Positions 49,747 to 58,920 of a DNA stretch of 64,000 bases are shown one piece after another. The stretch lies in assembly GCA_021827145.1 (NCBI GenBank), contig JAKAXK010000002.1:1-64000 (forward strand). Reading direction: 5' to 3'. Position 1 is the first letter of the stretch. Each line of letters starts with the position of its first letter. Source of the stretch: Pseudomonadota bacterium (GTDB lineage Bacteria > Pseudomonadota > Gammaproteobacteria > Acidiferrobacterales > Acidiferrobacteraceae). Both the position numbers and the translations under genes were made by a program. The notes beneath the pieces are model-generated. The model was not told the DNA's origin, ran no database searches, and was given only the letters and a program-made list of their open reading frames with translations.

Positions 49747-51161
49747 ACACGAGAAATCCTACTCTCTGGATGATTGTTGCGGGCCTGGCTCTGAATGGGT
49801 GTCGCTTGGGCAGCCCGGCGTCGCCCACCGCCCTGCCTTCGGGCTTGATCGAGGGTTATGTGGTGAGCGGCGGTCCGGTGGCGGGCGCATCAGTCACAAT
49901 CACGGGTCCGGAAGGCCCTTTGGGTGCCACGCGCACGGATGACAGCGGCCGCTTTGCGCTGGAAGTCCAAAGTCTTGATGCGACGCTCGAGGTTTCCGCA
50001 AGCGGTGGCTCCTATGTCGGGGCGGGCGGCGCCACTGTGACATCCAGTGTCTTGCGCGGCATCTTTTCTTACCAAAACGGAAGTGGCGTCCAGGTGGCGG
50101 TCGATCCCCTGACCACGGCCATGGTCGCCTATGACGGCTATCTCCGGGGCCAGGGCACTGACGTCCCCGCGGCTGCGGCGCAGGCCCGGGGCGCCTTTGT
50201 TGGCTGGTTAGGCTTCGACCCCACGACCACGCAGCCCGTGTTGCCGGCAGACGTCGGTACCGCCCCGACGCTCGGGGTCGACCTGCGCTACGGCCTCGTG
50301 CTCGCGGCGTTTTCGCGCCTGGCGCGCGCGAACGCCACTACGACCGCGTCCGCCGCGTCCGTCATGACCGACGATATCGGCTATGACGGGGTGCTGAACG
50401 GCGTGGGGGCCAACGGCCCCTTGAGGTTCGGCACCCTGCCCTTGTCGACGTCGGTGTATCGACAGGGGATCGCCGAGGCCTTGCTGCAAAGTGCCGCGGC
50501 GGCCAAGCCGGTGTCCGCCGACGCGCTCCCGGGACCCAATGCGGCGGCCCTTCTTGCCTACGCCAAGACGCTCGCGCAATCCACCTCGCCCGTATTCGGG
50601 TTGGCGCCCGCGCCCACCTTTCCCGGTAGCAGCCTTTCCTTGTCGTTGTCGCCGTGGCCCGCCTGGACGCATGGGTCGGTGACGATAAGCGGATCCACAA
50701 GCGACCCCTACGGCTTGCCCGTCGCGGTCACGATCGCTATTGATCACAAGCCCTACCAGACCCTGACGGCGGCGCCTGCCTTCGCCTTCGTGGTGAACAC
50801 GAAGGCGTTCGCCGATGGTACTCATGTGTTGTCGGTGAGCGCCGATGACGCGGCCGGGGAGACTGCGTCCTACGATGGGCCGCTTGCCGTCGACAACACG
50901 CCGCCGCTCGCCTGTCTGTCCGTGATCCAGCCCACTCTGGGAGGCGTCCTGCTCGCCGGGAGTTGGCAGGATCTTTCCGGAGTGACCGCGGCGAGCGCCG
51001 ACGGGGCTGCGCTCTCCATAGGCTCCAGTGGTACCTGGCAGGGCGAGGTGCCGACGCCATTGCCACCGTCCACGGCCGTCACTTTTGTCGATGCCGCCGG
51101 CAACCAGCGGGACTATTCGTGGGCCTTGGATGGCCAGAGCAACCCGGCGCCTTGCCCATGA
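49743..51161 (+). CDS. Lipoprotein with carboxypeptidase-regulatory-like and Ig-like domains
   Basis: Lipobox-like LALNGC; GLIEGYVVSGGPVAGASVTITGPEGPLGATRTDDSGRFAL; SGSTSDPYGLPVAVTIAIDHKPY...DGTHVLSVSADDAAG. TTG start overlapping barrel stop inferred (alternative ATG 49770). Confidence 0.7.
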   Translation: MNTRNPTLWMIVAGLALNGCRLGSPASPTALPSGLIEGYVVSGGPVAGASVTITGPEGPLGATRTDDSGRFALEVQSLDATLEVSASGGSYVGAGGATVTSSVLRGIFSYQNGSGVQVAVDPLTTAMVAYDGYLRGQGTDVPAAAAQARGAFVGWLGFDPTTTQPVLPADVGTAPTLGVDLRYGLVLAAFSRLARANATTTASAASVMTDDIGYDGVLNGVGANGPLRFGTLPLSTSVYRQGIAEALLQSAAAAKPVSADALPGPNAAALLAYAKTLAQSTSPVFGLAPAPTFPGSSLSLSLSPWPAWTHGSVTISGSTSDPYGLPVAVTIAIDHKPYQTLTAAPAFAFVVNTKAFADGTHVLSVSADDAAGETASYDGPLAVDNTPPLACLSVIQPTLGGVLLAGSWQDLSGVTAASADGAALSIGSSGTWQGEVPTPLPPSTAVTFVDAAGNQRDYSWALDGQSNPAPCP

Positions 51162-51178
51162 TCGCCGGCCGCGGCTGA

Positions 51179-52444
51179 TTGACGGGCCTTGATCGCTCCG
51201 GTAGCGTCAATGCCATGCTCGACACGGATGTCGGGCGATGGCCTCAAATCAAGGATGAATTCGGTATGGAAACTCTCGCCATTCCATTGCCCGCCAACCT
51301 TCCACCGGATGTGTGCACGGAGATATCCAAGCGCGCGTGCTATTGTGATACGTCGATCCTGAAGTCTCGTTACCGGCAGGACTCCAATTGTCTGGAAGTC
51401 GATCTGCAAGGTCCTAGTGCCAACGGCGATGTCGCCGCCAAGCTCGAGCACTTGATCGGAAAGATGCAGGGCGAGCGGCTCGCCGTGACGCCGCGGGTTC
51501 TGCGCGATCGGACACGCGAGGTGAGTGATTTCGTGCTGACCGCTTACGACCAGCTTGTGACTCGCGGTGATGTCTGGACCTCCGGCGGGTCCGGGGTGGT
51601 CGGCCGTAGCGGTGCGTTCATGCGGCTCCTGGGCCGCTTGGACGCAGCCCTAGAGCGTCTCGCGGTGCGCGATTTTCGCGCTGTCCCTCAGTCCTATAAC
51701 TCGCTCGTTCCGAGCGATTGGCTGAGGCGCGCGGGTTACTTCGGCTCGTTTTCCCATTCCGTCACCTTCGCGGTCCACCTGAAGGAGGATTTCGAGGCGA
51801 TCGAGCGTTTTGGGAAGCGCCATCGTCAGGGGGAGAGTCCCACGTTCGAGGACATAAGGGAGCTTGCGCCCCCCGAGTATTGCCTGTCGCCGGCCGTGTG
51901 TTATCACACCTACGGCGCGCTCATGGGGCAAAGCCTTTCCGTGAGGACGGTCTCGGCTTTTACCGGGCACGGGCGATGTTTCCGGTATGAGTCGAAGAAT
52001 CTCACGGGCCTTGATCGCCTATGGGAGTTTTCGATGCGCGAGATCGTATGGCTCGGCGACCGTGAGGCGGTGCTCGGCGCGCGCGAGGCGGCTATAAACG
52101 CTGTGTGGAGACTTGTCGATCTCCTCGATCTATCGGCGCGCCTCGAGACTGCCTGCGACCCGTTTTTTGCGAACGATTTCCCGTCCCTGCGTTTTTTTCA
52201 GCTCGCCTATGACCTGAAATATGAGTTGCAGGTGGATGTGGCGCCGGGCACTTCGATCGCGTGCGCGTCCTTCAATTACCACGATCGGTTTTTTGGAAAT
52301 CGATTCGAGATCACCGCTCAGGGTGATGTCGCCCATACGGGGTGCGCCGCGTTCGGACTCGAGCGCTTGCTGTATGCGTGTTTTTGCCAGCACGGGCTCG
52401 AGCGTGCCGAGGAGCTGGTTGAGAACGCGGTGAGCCGTCTCTAG
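51179..52444 (+). CDS. Amino acid:[carrier protein] ligase-like (class II aaRS/SerRS-like fold)
   Basis: PAVCYHTYGAL, GRCFRYESKNLTGLDRLWEFSMREIVWLG, SFNYHDRFFGNRFEI, VAHTGCAAFGLERLLYACF; Cys-Glu-Cys zinc-ligand pattern. True start uncertain (51215 or 51266). Confidence 0.8.
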   Translation: MTGLDRSGSVNAMLDTDVGRWPQIKDEFGMETLAIPLPANLPPDVCTEISKRACYCDTSILKSRYRQDSNCLEVDLQGPSANGDVAAKLEHLIGKMQGERLAVTPRVLRDRTREVSDFVLTAYDQLVTRGDVWTSGGSGVVGRSGAFMRLLGRLDAALERLAVRDFRAVPQSYNSLVPSDWLRRAGYFGSFSHSVTFAVHLKEDFEAIERFGKRHRQGESPTFEDIRELAPPEYCLSPAVCYHTYGALMGQSLSVRTVSAFTGHGRCFRYESKNLTGLDRLWEFSMREIVWLGDREAVLGAREAAINAVWRLVDLLDLSARLETACDPFFANDFPSLRFFQLAYDLKYELQVDVAPGTSIACASFNYHDRFFGNRFEITAQGDVAHTGCAAFGLERLLYACFCQHGLERAEELVENAVSRL

Positions 52445-52524
52445 GCCCCATCGCGATTGCCGTTATAAGTTATCGTCTGCGACAGGAGGAGCGGGTTCGG
52501 CGCAAGCTGGCCCCGGTGACGCTT

Positions 52525-53526
52525 ATGAATATTCAGCCCATGGAGTCTTTCGATGAGGTGGTGAACCCTGACCTGGATGAAGTGAGCGCGCTTATGCGCG
52601 CGAACTGGACACCGCCATGCTGGCTCTACGAACGGGAGCTGTTGGCCATGCATATCATGAGGCCTACCGCGGATCCGACCATGGCGGTGGGGCTGCGCGC
52701 CAAGAATGGCGAACTCGCTTCTTATCTCGCGTTCGTGCCGATGCGCCTGCGGGTCCACGGGCGCATCTACAAGGCCGTGTTCGCAAGCTTCTTCACCGTT
52801 TCCAGCCATTTCCGGCGTCACCGTCTGAGCGATCACCAACAGGGGCTCATGGTGGACCGCGCGCGCGACCGCGGCTACGAGGTCTACACCGCCATCACGG
52901 TCGCCGGGACGCCCGCCAATCAGACGGTGGCACGGGCGTTCGGGGCGCGCGGGCTTCCCGTGCGCGCCGCGCACAACTTTCGCTATCTCGCGGGGACGGG
53001 AGCCATCGTGGCGAGTCGTCTTGGGTCGAGCGATAGGGATCATGTGCGACCTTATGCACCCAGCGACGACGGGGCGGCGTTCGCGCTGCTGTCAGCGGCT
53101 GCTGCTCGCGCACCGCTCGCCCACGTGGTGGAGCGCGAGGATATCGATTTCTCTCTGCGGGGCCGACCCCGGGTCAAGACCTACGTCTACGAGAGTGATG
53201 GCGCCGTCACGGGCCTCATAAGCATGTCCTTGCTCCCGGTCGTGTCGGGGCAGGTGGGTCTGAATGCCTATGTGGAGGCGCTCGCGCTCGGGCGCCTGGA
53301 GTCTTCGGCGCGCACGGCCTTCGTCGATACGGTGCTGCGCTCGGTGCTTGCCGAGGGCGCGCAGGCGGTCATGGTGCCGGATACGGGCTGTGGCGATCAG
53401 GAGGTGTTCAGGCGCCTCGGATTCCGCGCCGCTCCGCGCAAGCTGCGGCTCCTGCTGGCGCCTTTGCGTTCCGATGTGACCGACCTGCCGGACACCGTGG
53501 ATGGTTTCTGTCTCGACGTGTTTTGA
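52525..53526 (+). CDS. GNAT-like acyltransferase family protein
   Basis: FFTVSSHFRRHRLSDHQQGLMVDRARDRGYEVYTAITVAGTPANQTVARAFGARG acetyltransferase-like core. Confidence 0.55.
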   Translation: MNIQPMESFDEVVNPDLDEVSALMRANWTPPCWLYERELLAMHIMRPTADPTMAVGLRAKNGELASYLAFVPMRLRVHGRIYKAVFASFFTVSSHFRRHRLSDHQQGLMVDRARDRGYEVYTAITVAGTPANQTVARAFGARGLPVRAAHNFRYLAGTGAIVASRLGSSDRDHVRPYAPSDDGAAFALLSAAAARAPLAHVVEREDIDFSLRGRPRVKTYVYESDGAVTGLISMSLLPVVSGQVGLNAYVEALALGRLESSARTAFVDTVLRSVLAEGAQAVMVPDTGCGDQEVFRRLGFRAAPRKLRLLLAPLRSDVTDLPDTVDGFCLDVF

Positions 53527-53527
53527 T

Positions 53528-54100
53528 ATGGCTAATGGTCTAAAGGAGGGCTTGCGGGCGCTGCTTGCGGGGCTTGGGACCGTTATTGCGCTGCCCGCCT
53601 TGGCCCTTTCCGTCTGGGGTCGGTCGGACGAGGGCTTCGTCTGGGGCGGTCAGGCGCTGGCCCTGGTGCCGGGGGCCGTGGGCAACGCCGCGCGCGCAGC
53701 CTTTTATGGACGCACGCTGGCGCTCTTCGAGCCCGGCGCGACGATCCATTTCGGCAGCTATTTCTCGAAGCGCGGCGCGCGGGTCTCTGCCGGCGCCGGG
53801 ATCGGGGCGTATTGCATCATAGGTCTGGTGGATCTCGGTCCCCGGGTAAGGGTCGCAAGCCGCGTATCCATCACCTCGGGTCTTCATTACCACGGGAGCG
53901 CCGCTTGCGGCGTCGGGGGTCGGGATGTGGTCGAACGCGTAACCATCGGTGCCAACACCTGGATCGGAGAGGCGGCGGTCGTTGGCGCCAATGTGGGCGC
54001 CAATTGTATCGTCGGCATGGGCTCGGTGGTGGTGCAGCCGGTCCCGGACGACTCCACGGTCCTGGGCAATCCCGCGCGCCGCATTCCGTCGGCGGCGTGA
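53528..54100 (+). CDS. Left-handed beta-helix (hexapeptide repeat) acyltransferase
   Basis: Hexapeptide repeats VTIGANTWIGEAAVVGANVGANCIVGMGSVVVQPVPDDSTVLGNPARRI. Confidence 0.88.
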   Translation: MANGLKEGLRALLAGLGTVIALPALALSVWGRSDEGFVWGGQALALVPGAVGNAARAAFYGRTLALFEPGATIHFGSYFSKRGARVSAGAGIGAYCIIGLVDLGPRVRVASRVSITSGLHYHGSAACGVGGRDVVERVTIGANTWIGEAAVVGANVGANCIVGMGSVVVQPVPDDSTVLGNPARRIPSAA

Positions 54101-54104
54101 CCGC

Positions 54105-54974
54105 TCAGGCGGGCTCGGCAGGCTGCAGAAAGCCTTTCATGGTATCGAGGGCCTTTTTCTCGATCTGGCGGATGCGTTCGGCGGACACCCCGTATTCCTG
54201 CGCCAATTCATGCAAGGTCGGTTTCTCGTTCGCGAGCCAGCGTCTGCGGATGATGTCCTGGCTGCGTCCATCCAGGGCCACGAGTGCGTGTTGCAGGCTA
54301 TCCTGTTGCGAGCTTTCGGTGTCGGCCCGGGTCAGCAGGCTCTCCGGGTTGTAGCGCATGTCCTGGAGATAGCCGGCTGGTGACGAGCGGAATTCGTCCT
54401 CATCGCCCTCGTCTTGTGCATCGAAGGGCACGTCCGTGCTGGCCATGCGCGATTCCATCTCTTTGACGGTCTCGGTCGGTACATCGAGGTCCGTCGCCAG
54501 GTTCGCGATCTCGCTCTCGTTCATCCAGCCGATACGGGCGCGTGACTGGCGGAGGTTGAAAAACAGCTTGCGTTGGGCCTTGGTCGTGGCGACCTTGACG
54601 ATGCGCCAGTTGCGCAGGATGTAGTCGTAGATTTCGGCGCGTATCCAGTGAATGGCGAACGACACCAAGCGCACGCCGTGCGCCGGATCGAAATGCTTGA
54701 CGGCCTTCATGAGGCCGATATTGCCCTCTTGGATGAGATCGGCCTGCGGCAGACCATATCCTGCGAAGGCGCGGGCAACGCGAATGACGTAACGGAGCTG
54801 GGACAGCACGAGCTGCCGCGCGGCCTCGAGATTATCGTGCTCGCGATACTCGATCGCCAGCTGCCGTTCCTGTTCGGCGTCCAGCAGGGGTGCGGCATTG
54901 GCGAGGCGCATGTAATGCGAGAGCCCGCCTTCGGCGGCAATATTGACGGCGACTGGTAAGGTTTGTGTAGTCAT
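54105..54974 (-). CDS. rpoH: RNA polymerase sigma-32 factor
   Basis: DLIQEGNIGLMKAVKHFDPAHGVRLVSFAIHWIRAEIYDYILRNWRIVKVATTKAQRKLFFNLR RpoH box. Confidence 0.97.
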   Translation of the reverse strand: MTTQTLPVAVNIAAEGGLSHYMRLANAAPLLDAEQERQLAIEYREHDNLEAARQLVLSQLRYVIRVARAFAGYGLPQADLIQEGNIGLMKAVKHFDPAHGVRLVSFAIHWIRAEIYDYILRNWRIVKVATTKAQRKLFFNLRQSRARIGWMNESEIANLATDLDVPTETVKEMESRMASTDVPFDAQDEGDEDEFRSSPAGYLQDMRYNPESLLTRADTESSQQDSLQHALVALDGRSQDIIRRRWLANEKPTLHELAQEYGVSAERIRQIEKKALDTMKGFLQPAEPA

Positions 54975-55004
54975 TGTCCGACCCCCTCTCGACTGGGACG
55001 AATT

Positions 55005-55031
55005 TTAGCATTCTCGGCTTGAGAGTGCTAA
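55005..55031 (-). promoter_or_regulatory. CIRCE (HrcA operator)-like inverted repeat upstream of rpoH
   Basis: + strand TTAGCATTC-TCGGCTTGA-GAGTGCTAA; consensus TTAGCACTC-N9-GAGTGCTAA, one mismatch; 30 bp upstream of rpoH ATG. Confidence 0.85.
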
Positions 55032-55067
55032 TCCTCGTAAAAAGTTCCGGTGGCGGGCGGCTGGGTC

Positions 55068-55964
55068 TCAGATCTCGCCTTGGCGCAGCGCCCGGGCGAC
55101 CGCGATGCGCGCCCCAAGCCAGCCGAGCGAAGCACCGAGAACCAGCAGCGCCAGGGCCTGTCTGAGACTTAGGCCGGCGAGGCGGTAATGGGCCCCGTAG
55201 GCGCGATTCAGGGCCGCCACCGGCCCCGCCAGCGCGATCAGACCCACCTCAAGGACCAGGAGTGCACACAGTGCCCCCAAGCCCCCGGTCAACGCGCCGA
55301 TATAGAGGAAGGGACGCCGAATAAAGGCATTGGTTCCCCCGACCAAGCGAATGACCGAGATTTCGGTGCCACGGCTTGCCACCGTTGCGCGGGTCGTGTT
55401 GGCGAGAATCAAGACGAGGGCCAGGCCCAGGGTCGCGGCGAGGAGCGTCACCAGGCGCCGCCCGACGGCCAGCGCGGCATCCAGACGCTCAACCCATACC
55501 AGGTTCGACTGGACATGCGTGACATCGGGCAGGCCCCTCAGTCGTGTGGCCAACAGCGCAACCGAGTGGGGTCCGGGCCGCGCCGGGGCGACGATGACGA
55601 CGCCTGGCAAAGGGTTGTGCCGGCCGAAGAGGCCCATGCCCCTGAGTCCCGACGCGGTCTTGAACTCCCGCAGGCCCCGGGTGGGCGAGACATAGCGCAC
55701 CGTGGCGACCCCCGGGACGCGGCGGATGGTGGCCACCGCCTCGCGGTCGGCGCCGCCCTTCTTCAAGTAGACCGAGAGCGAGCCGTGCGGCCGCCACCCC
55801 TGGCTCAGCCTTTGCAAATTCAGGAGTCCGACATAGAGACCGGTCGGCAAGGCCAGGGTCAAGCCGATTAACATCACAGTCATCACGGTGGGCGTGGGGC
55901 TGCGCGCGAAGTCGCCGAGGGTCCTCATGAAGACTTGCGCGTGACGTGTGAAGTAGGCCTTCAT
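55068..55964 (-). CDS. ftsX: Cell division ABC permease FtsX
   Basis: FtsX topology, GTEISVIRLVGGTNAFIRRPFLYIG; adjacent to ftsE. Confidence 0.95.
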   Translation of the reverse strand: MKAYFTRHAQVFMRTLGDFARSPTPTVMTVMLIGLTLALPTGLYVGLLNLQRLSQGWRPHGSLSVYLKKGGADREAVATIRRVPGVATVRYVSPTRGLREFKTASGLRGMGLFGRHNPLPGVVIVAPARPGPHSVALLATRLRGLPDVTHVQSNLVWVERLDAALAVGRRLVTLLAATLGLALVLILANTTRATVASRGTEISVIRLVGGTNAFIRRPFLYIGALTGGLGALCALLVLEVGLIALAGPVAALNRAYGAHYRLAGLSLRQALALLVLGASLGWLGARIAVARALRQGEI

Positions 55965-56620
55965 GCCGCCCCCAGCATGTGCCCGGCGCCCAGACGGATC
56001 ACGCGTTTTTTCAGGCGATCGATTTGGCGCAGGTCATGAGTGGCGATCAGGACCGTGACCCCGTGGTCATTGAATTCGCGGAACAGGTCGATGATGTCGT
56101 CGGACAAGGCCGCATCGAGATTGCCGGTCGGCTCGTCGGCGATGAGCAGCGGTGGGCGGTGGACCAGCGCGCGAGCAATACCCACGCGTTGCTGTTCGCC
56201 GCCGGACAAGGCCAGCGGAGAGCCCCGTTCCCGGCCCCTGAGCCCCACCTTGTCGAGGGCCGCGAGCACGCGCTTACGGACTTCATCTCCCGTCATGCCC
56301 GCCACCACGAGCGGCAAGGCCACGTTGTCGAAGACGGTGCGCTCGTTCAAGAGGCGGTTATCCTGGAACACCACGCCGATCTGGCGCCGAAAGTAGGGCA
56401 GCCGCCGCGTAGGCAGTCGCACGAGCTCATGTCCATTGACTGTGATCTGACCGCGCGTGGGCCGCTCGAGCAGGCAGATGAGTTTCAGCACGGTGCTCTT
56501 GCCGGCCCCCGAGGGTCCGGTCAGGAAGGCCATCTCGCCTTTCGCGAGCGTAAACCCGACATCGCTCAAGGCCTCCGTTCCCAGCGGATAGCGTTTAAAG
56601 ACGTGCTTAAGCTCGATCAC
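55961..56620 (-). CDS. ftsE: Cell division ATP-binding protein FtsE
   Basis: IELKHVFKRYP...GPSGAGKSTVLKLI; LSGGEQQRVGIARALVHRPPLLIADEPTGNLD; N-terminus trimmed at VIELKHVFKRY. Confidence 0.95.
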   Translation of the reverse strand: MIELKHVFKRYPLGTEALSDVGFTLAKGEMAFLTGPSGAGKSTVLKLICLLERPTRGQITVNGHELVRLPTRRLPYFRRQIGVVFQDNRLLNERTVFDNVALPLVVAGMTGDEVRKRVLAALDKVGLRGRERGSPLALSGGEQQRVGIARALVHRPPLLIADEPTGNLDAALSDDIIDLFREFNDHGVTVLIATHDLRQIDRLKKRVIRLGAGHMLGAA

Positions 56621-57581
56621 TGAGGAGTTCCGCCGGCAGGACTGCGTCGACGAAGGAGCGGGCGTCGAAGGGGCGCAGATCGTCGACGGATTCACCTACC
56701 CCCACGAAATAGATGGGCAGCCCGAAGCGTTTGGCGAGTGCGAACACGACGCCGCCCTTGGCGGTCCCGTCGAGTTTGGTGACGCAGAGGCCGGTGACCC
56801 CCACGGCCTTGTGGAATTGCTCGACTTGCGTCACGGCGTTCTGGCCTATGCCCCCGTCCAGGGTCAAGATGATCTGATGGGGGGCGAGTGCATCGAGGCG
56901 CCCTAGCGTGCGCTTGATCTTGGCGAGTTCGTCCATCAGTCCGGTCTGTGTGTGCAGGCGGCCGGCGCTATCGATAAGGAGCACGTCCACGCCACGCGCC
57001 CGCGCCGCTTGCAGGGCATCGTGGGCGACCGCTGCGCTGTCCGCGCCGCGCGGCTGGCTGATCATCGCCACGTCCGAGCGTTTGGCCCATTCGCCGAGCT
57101 GTTCGATGGCCGCGGCACGAAAGGTATCGCCAGCCGCAAGCAGTACTGAACGGCCCTCGCCCCGTAGTCGCGCCGCGAGCTTGCCGATGGTGGTGGTCTT
57201 GCCGGCGCCATTGACGCCGATCATGAGCACAATTTCGGGCTTGTGGGTGGCGGGCCAGGGTTTTTCGCAGGGTTGCACGATCTCGTAGAGGATCGTGCGC
57301 AAGGCGCCATAGACGGCGTCAGCGTCATCGAGCTCCTTGCGGGACACGCGGCGAGTGATGTCGTTCATGACTGCCGTGGCCGTATCCACGCCGAGGTCGG
57401 CCGTGATGAGCGCCGTCTCCAAATCTTCGAGCAGCGCCGCATCCAGAGCGCGCTTGCGCTTCAACAGTTCGCCGACGTTGTCGCTCAGGGCCCGTCTGGT
57501 GGCGGCGAGGCGTTCGCCAAGGCGGGCGAAGACCCCCGGTTTCTCGCTCTTGTCGCCTGACGTCTTACGAAAGAGCGCCAT
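56607..57581 (-). CDS. ftsY: Signal recognition particle receptor FtsY
   Basis: GVNGAGKTTTIGKLAARL; DSAGRLHTQTGLMDELAKI; TKLDGTAKGGVVFA. Confidence 0.97.
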   Translation of the reverse strand: MALFRKTSGDKSEKPGVFARLGERLAATRRALSDNVGELLKRKRALDAALLEDLETALITADLGVDTATAVMNDITRRVSRKELDDADAVYGALRTILYEIVQPCEKPWPATHKPEIVLMIGVNGAGKTTTIGKLAARLRGEGRSVLLAAGDTFRAAAIEQLGEWAKRSDVAMISQPRGADSAAVAHDALQAARARGVDVLLIDSAGRLHTQTGLMDELAKIKRTLGRLDALAPHQIILTLDGGIGQNAVTQVEQFHKAVGVTGLCVTKLDGTAKGGVVFALAKRFGLPIYFVGVGESVDDLRPFDARSFVDAVLPAELLSDRA

Positions 57582-57587
57582 CGGCGA

Positions 57588-58353
<766 letters not shown>

Positions 58354-58356
58354 CCC

Positions 58357-58920
58357 TCACGACGTGGGCGCGGCCAGACCGAAGGCGACGTTGCCCGCCC
58401 GCCCGCGCCTGTGCCATTGCAGGTCGGGCGGCAGATCGAAGCCATCGGCGGCCGCGCTTTCGATATAGACGAGCCCTGTCCCCGCGAGGATGCACCGCGC
58501 GCGGATCGTGGTCAAGGCATCGACCAGGAGCCCGGCCGCGAAGGGTGGGTCGAGAAATATGACATCGAACGCCCCTGCGTGTTGGGTGGCCAGGAAGGCA
58601 AGCGCGCCGGACGCCACCACCTGCGCCTCGCAGCCGAGCCTCTCCCGGTTTTCCCGCAAGGCCGCGACCACCTCGGGGTTGGTCTCCACCAAGGTCACGC
58701 TGGCCGCCCCGCGCGACAAGGCCTCGAAACCGAGCGCCCCGGAGCCGGCGAAGAGGTCCAGGCAGCGGGCCCCGGGGAGCCAGGGGCCGAGCCAGTTGAA
58801 GAGTGTCTCGCGTACGCGGTCGGGTGTCGGCCTCAGACCGGGTTCCGGGGGAAAGGTCAGCAGTCGCCCGCGCCAGTGTCCGGCGATGAGGCGTACGCGC
58901 GAGCCCTTAGGCGGGGCCAT
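58357..58920 (-). CDS. rsmD: 16S rRNA (guanine(966)-N(2))-methyltransferase
   Basis: VRLIAGHWRGRLL...RPTPDRVRETLFNWL; LDLFAGSGALGFEALSRGA; DVIFLDPPF. Confidence 0.95.
   Translation of the reverse strand: MAPPKGSRVRLIAGHWRGRLLTFPPEPGLRPTPDRVRETLFNWLGPWLPGARCLDLFAGSGALGFEALSRGAASVTLVETNPEVVAALRENRERLGCEAQVVASGALAFLATQHAGAFDVIFLDPPFAAGLLVDALTTIRARCILAGTGLVYIESAAADGFDLPPDLQWHRRGRAGNVAFGLAAPTS

Noticed and set aside
42539-54100. Integrative conjugative element
   Set aside because: No relaxase, coupling protein, integrase, att-like direct repeats or tRNA boundary recognised within the window, so a mobile-element call is not supported.
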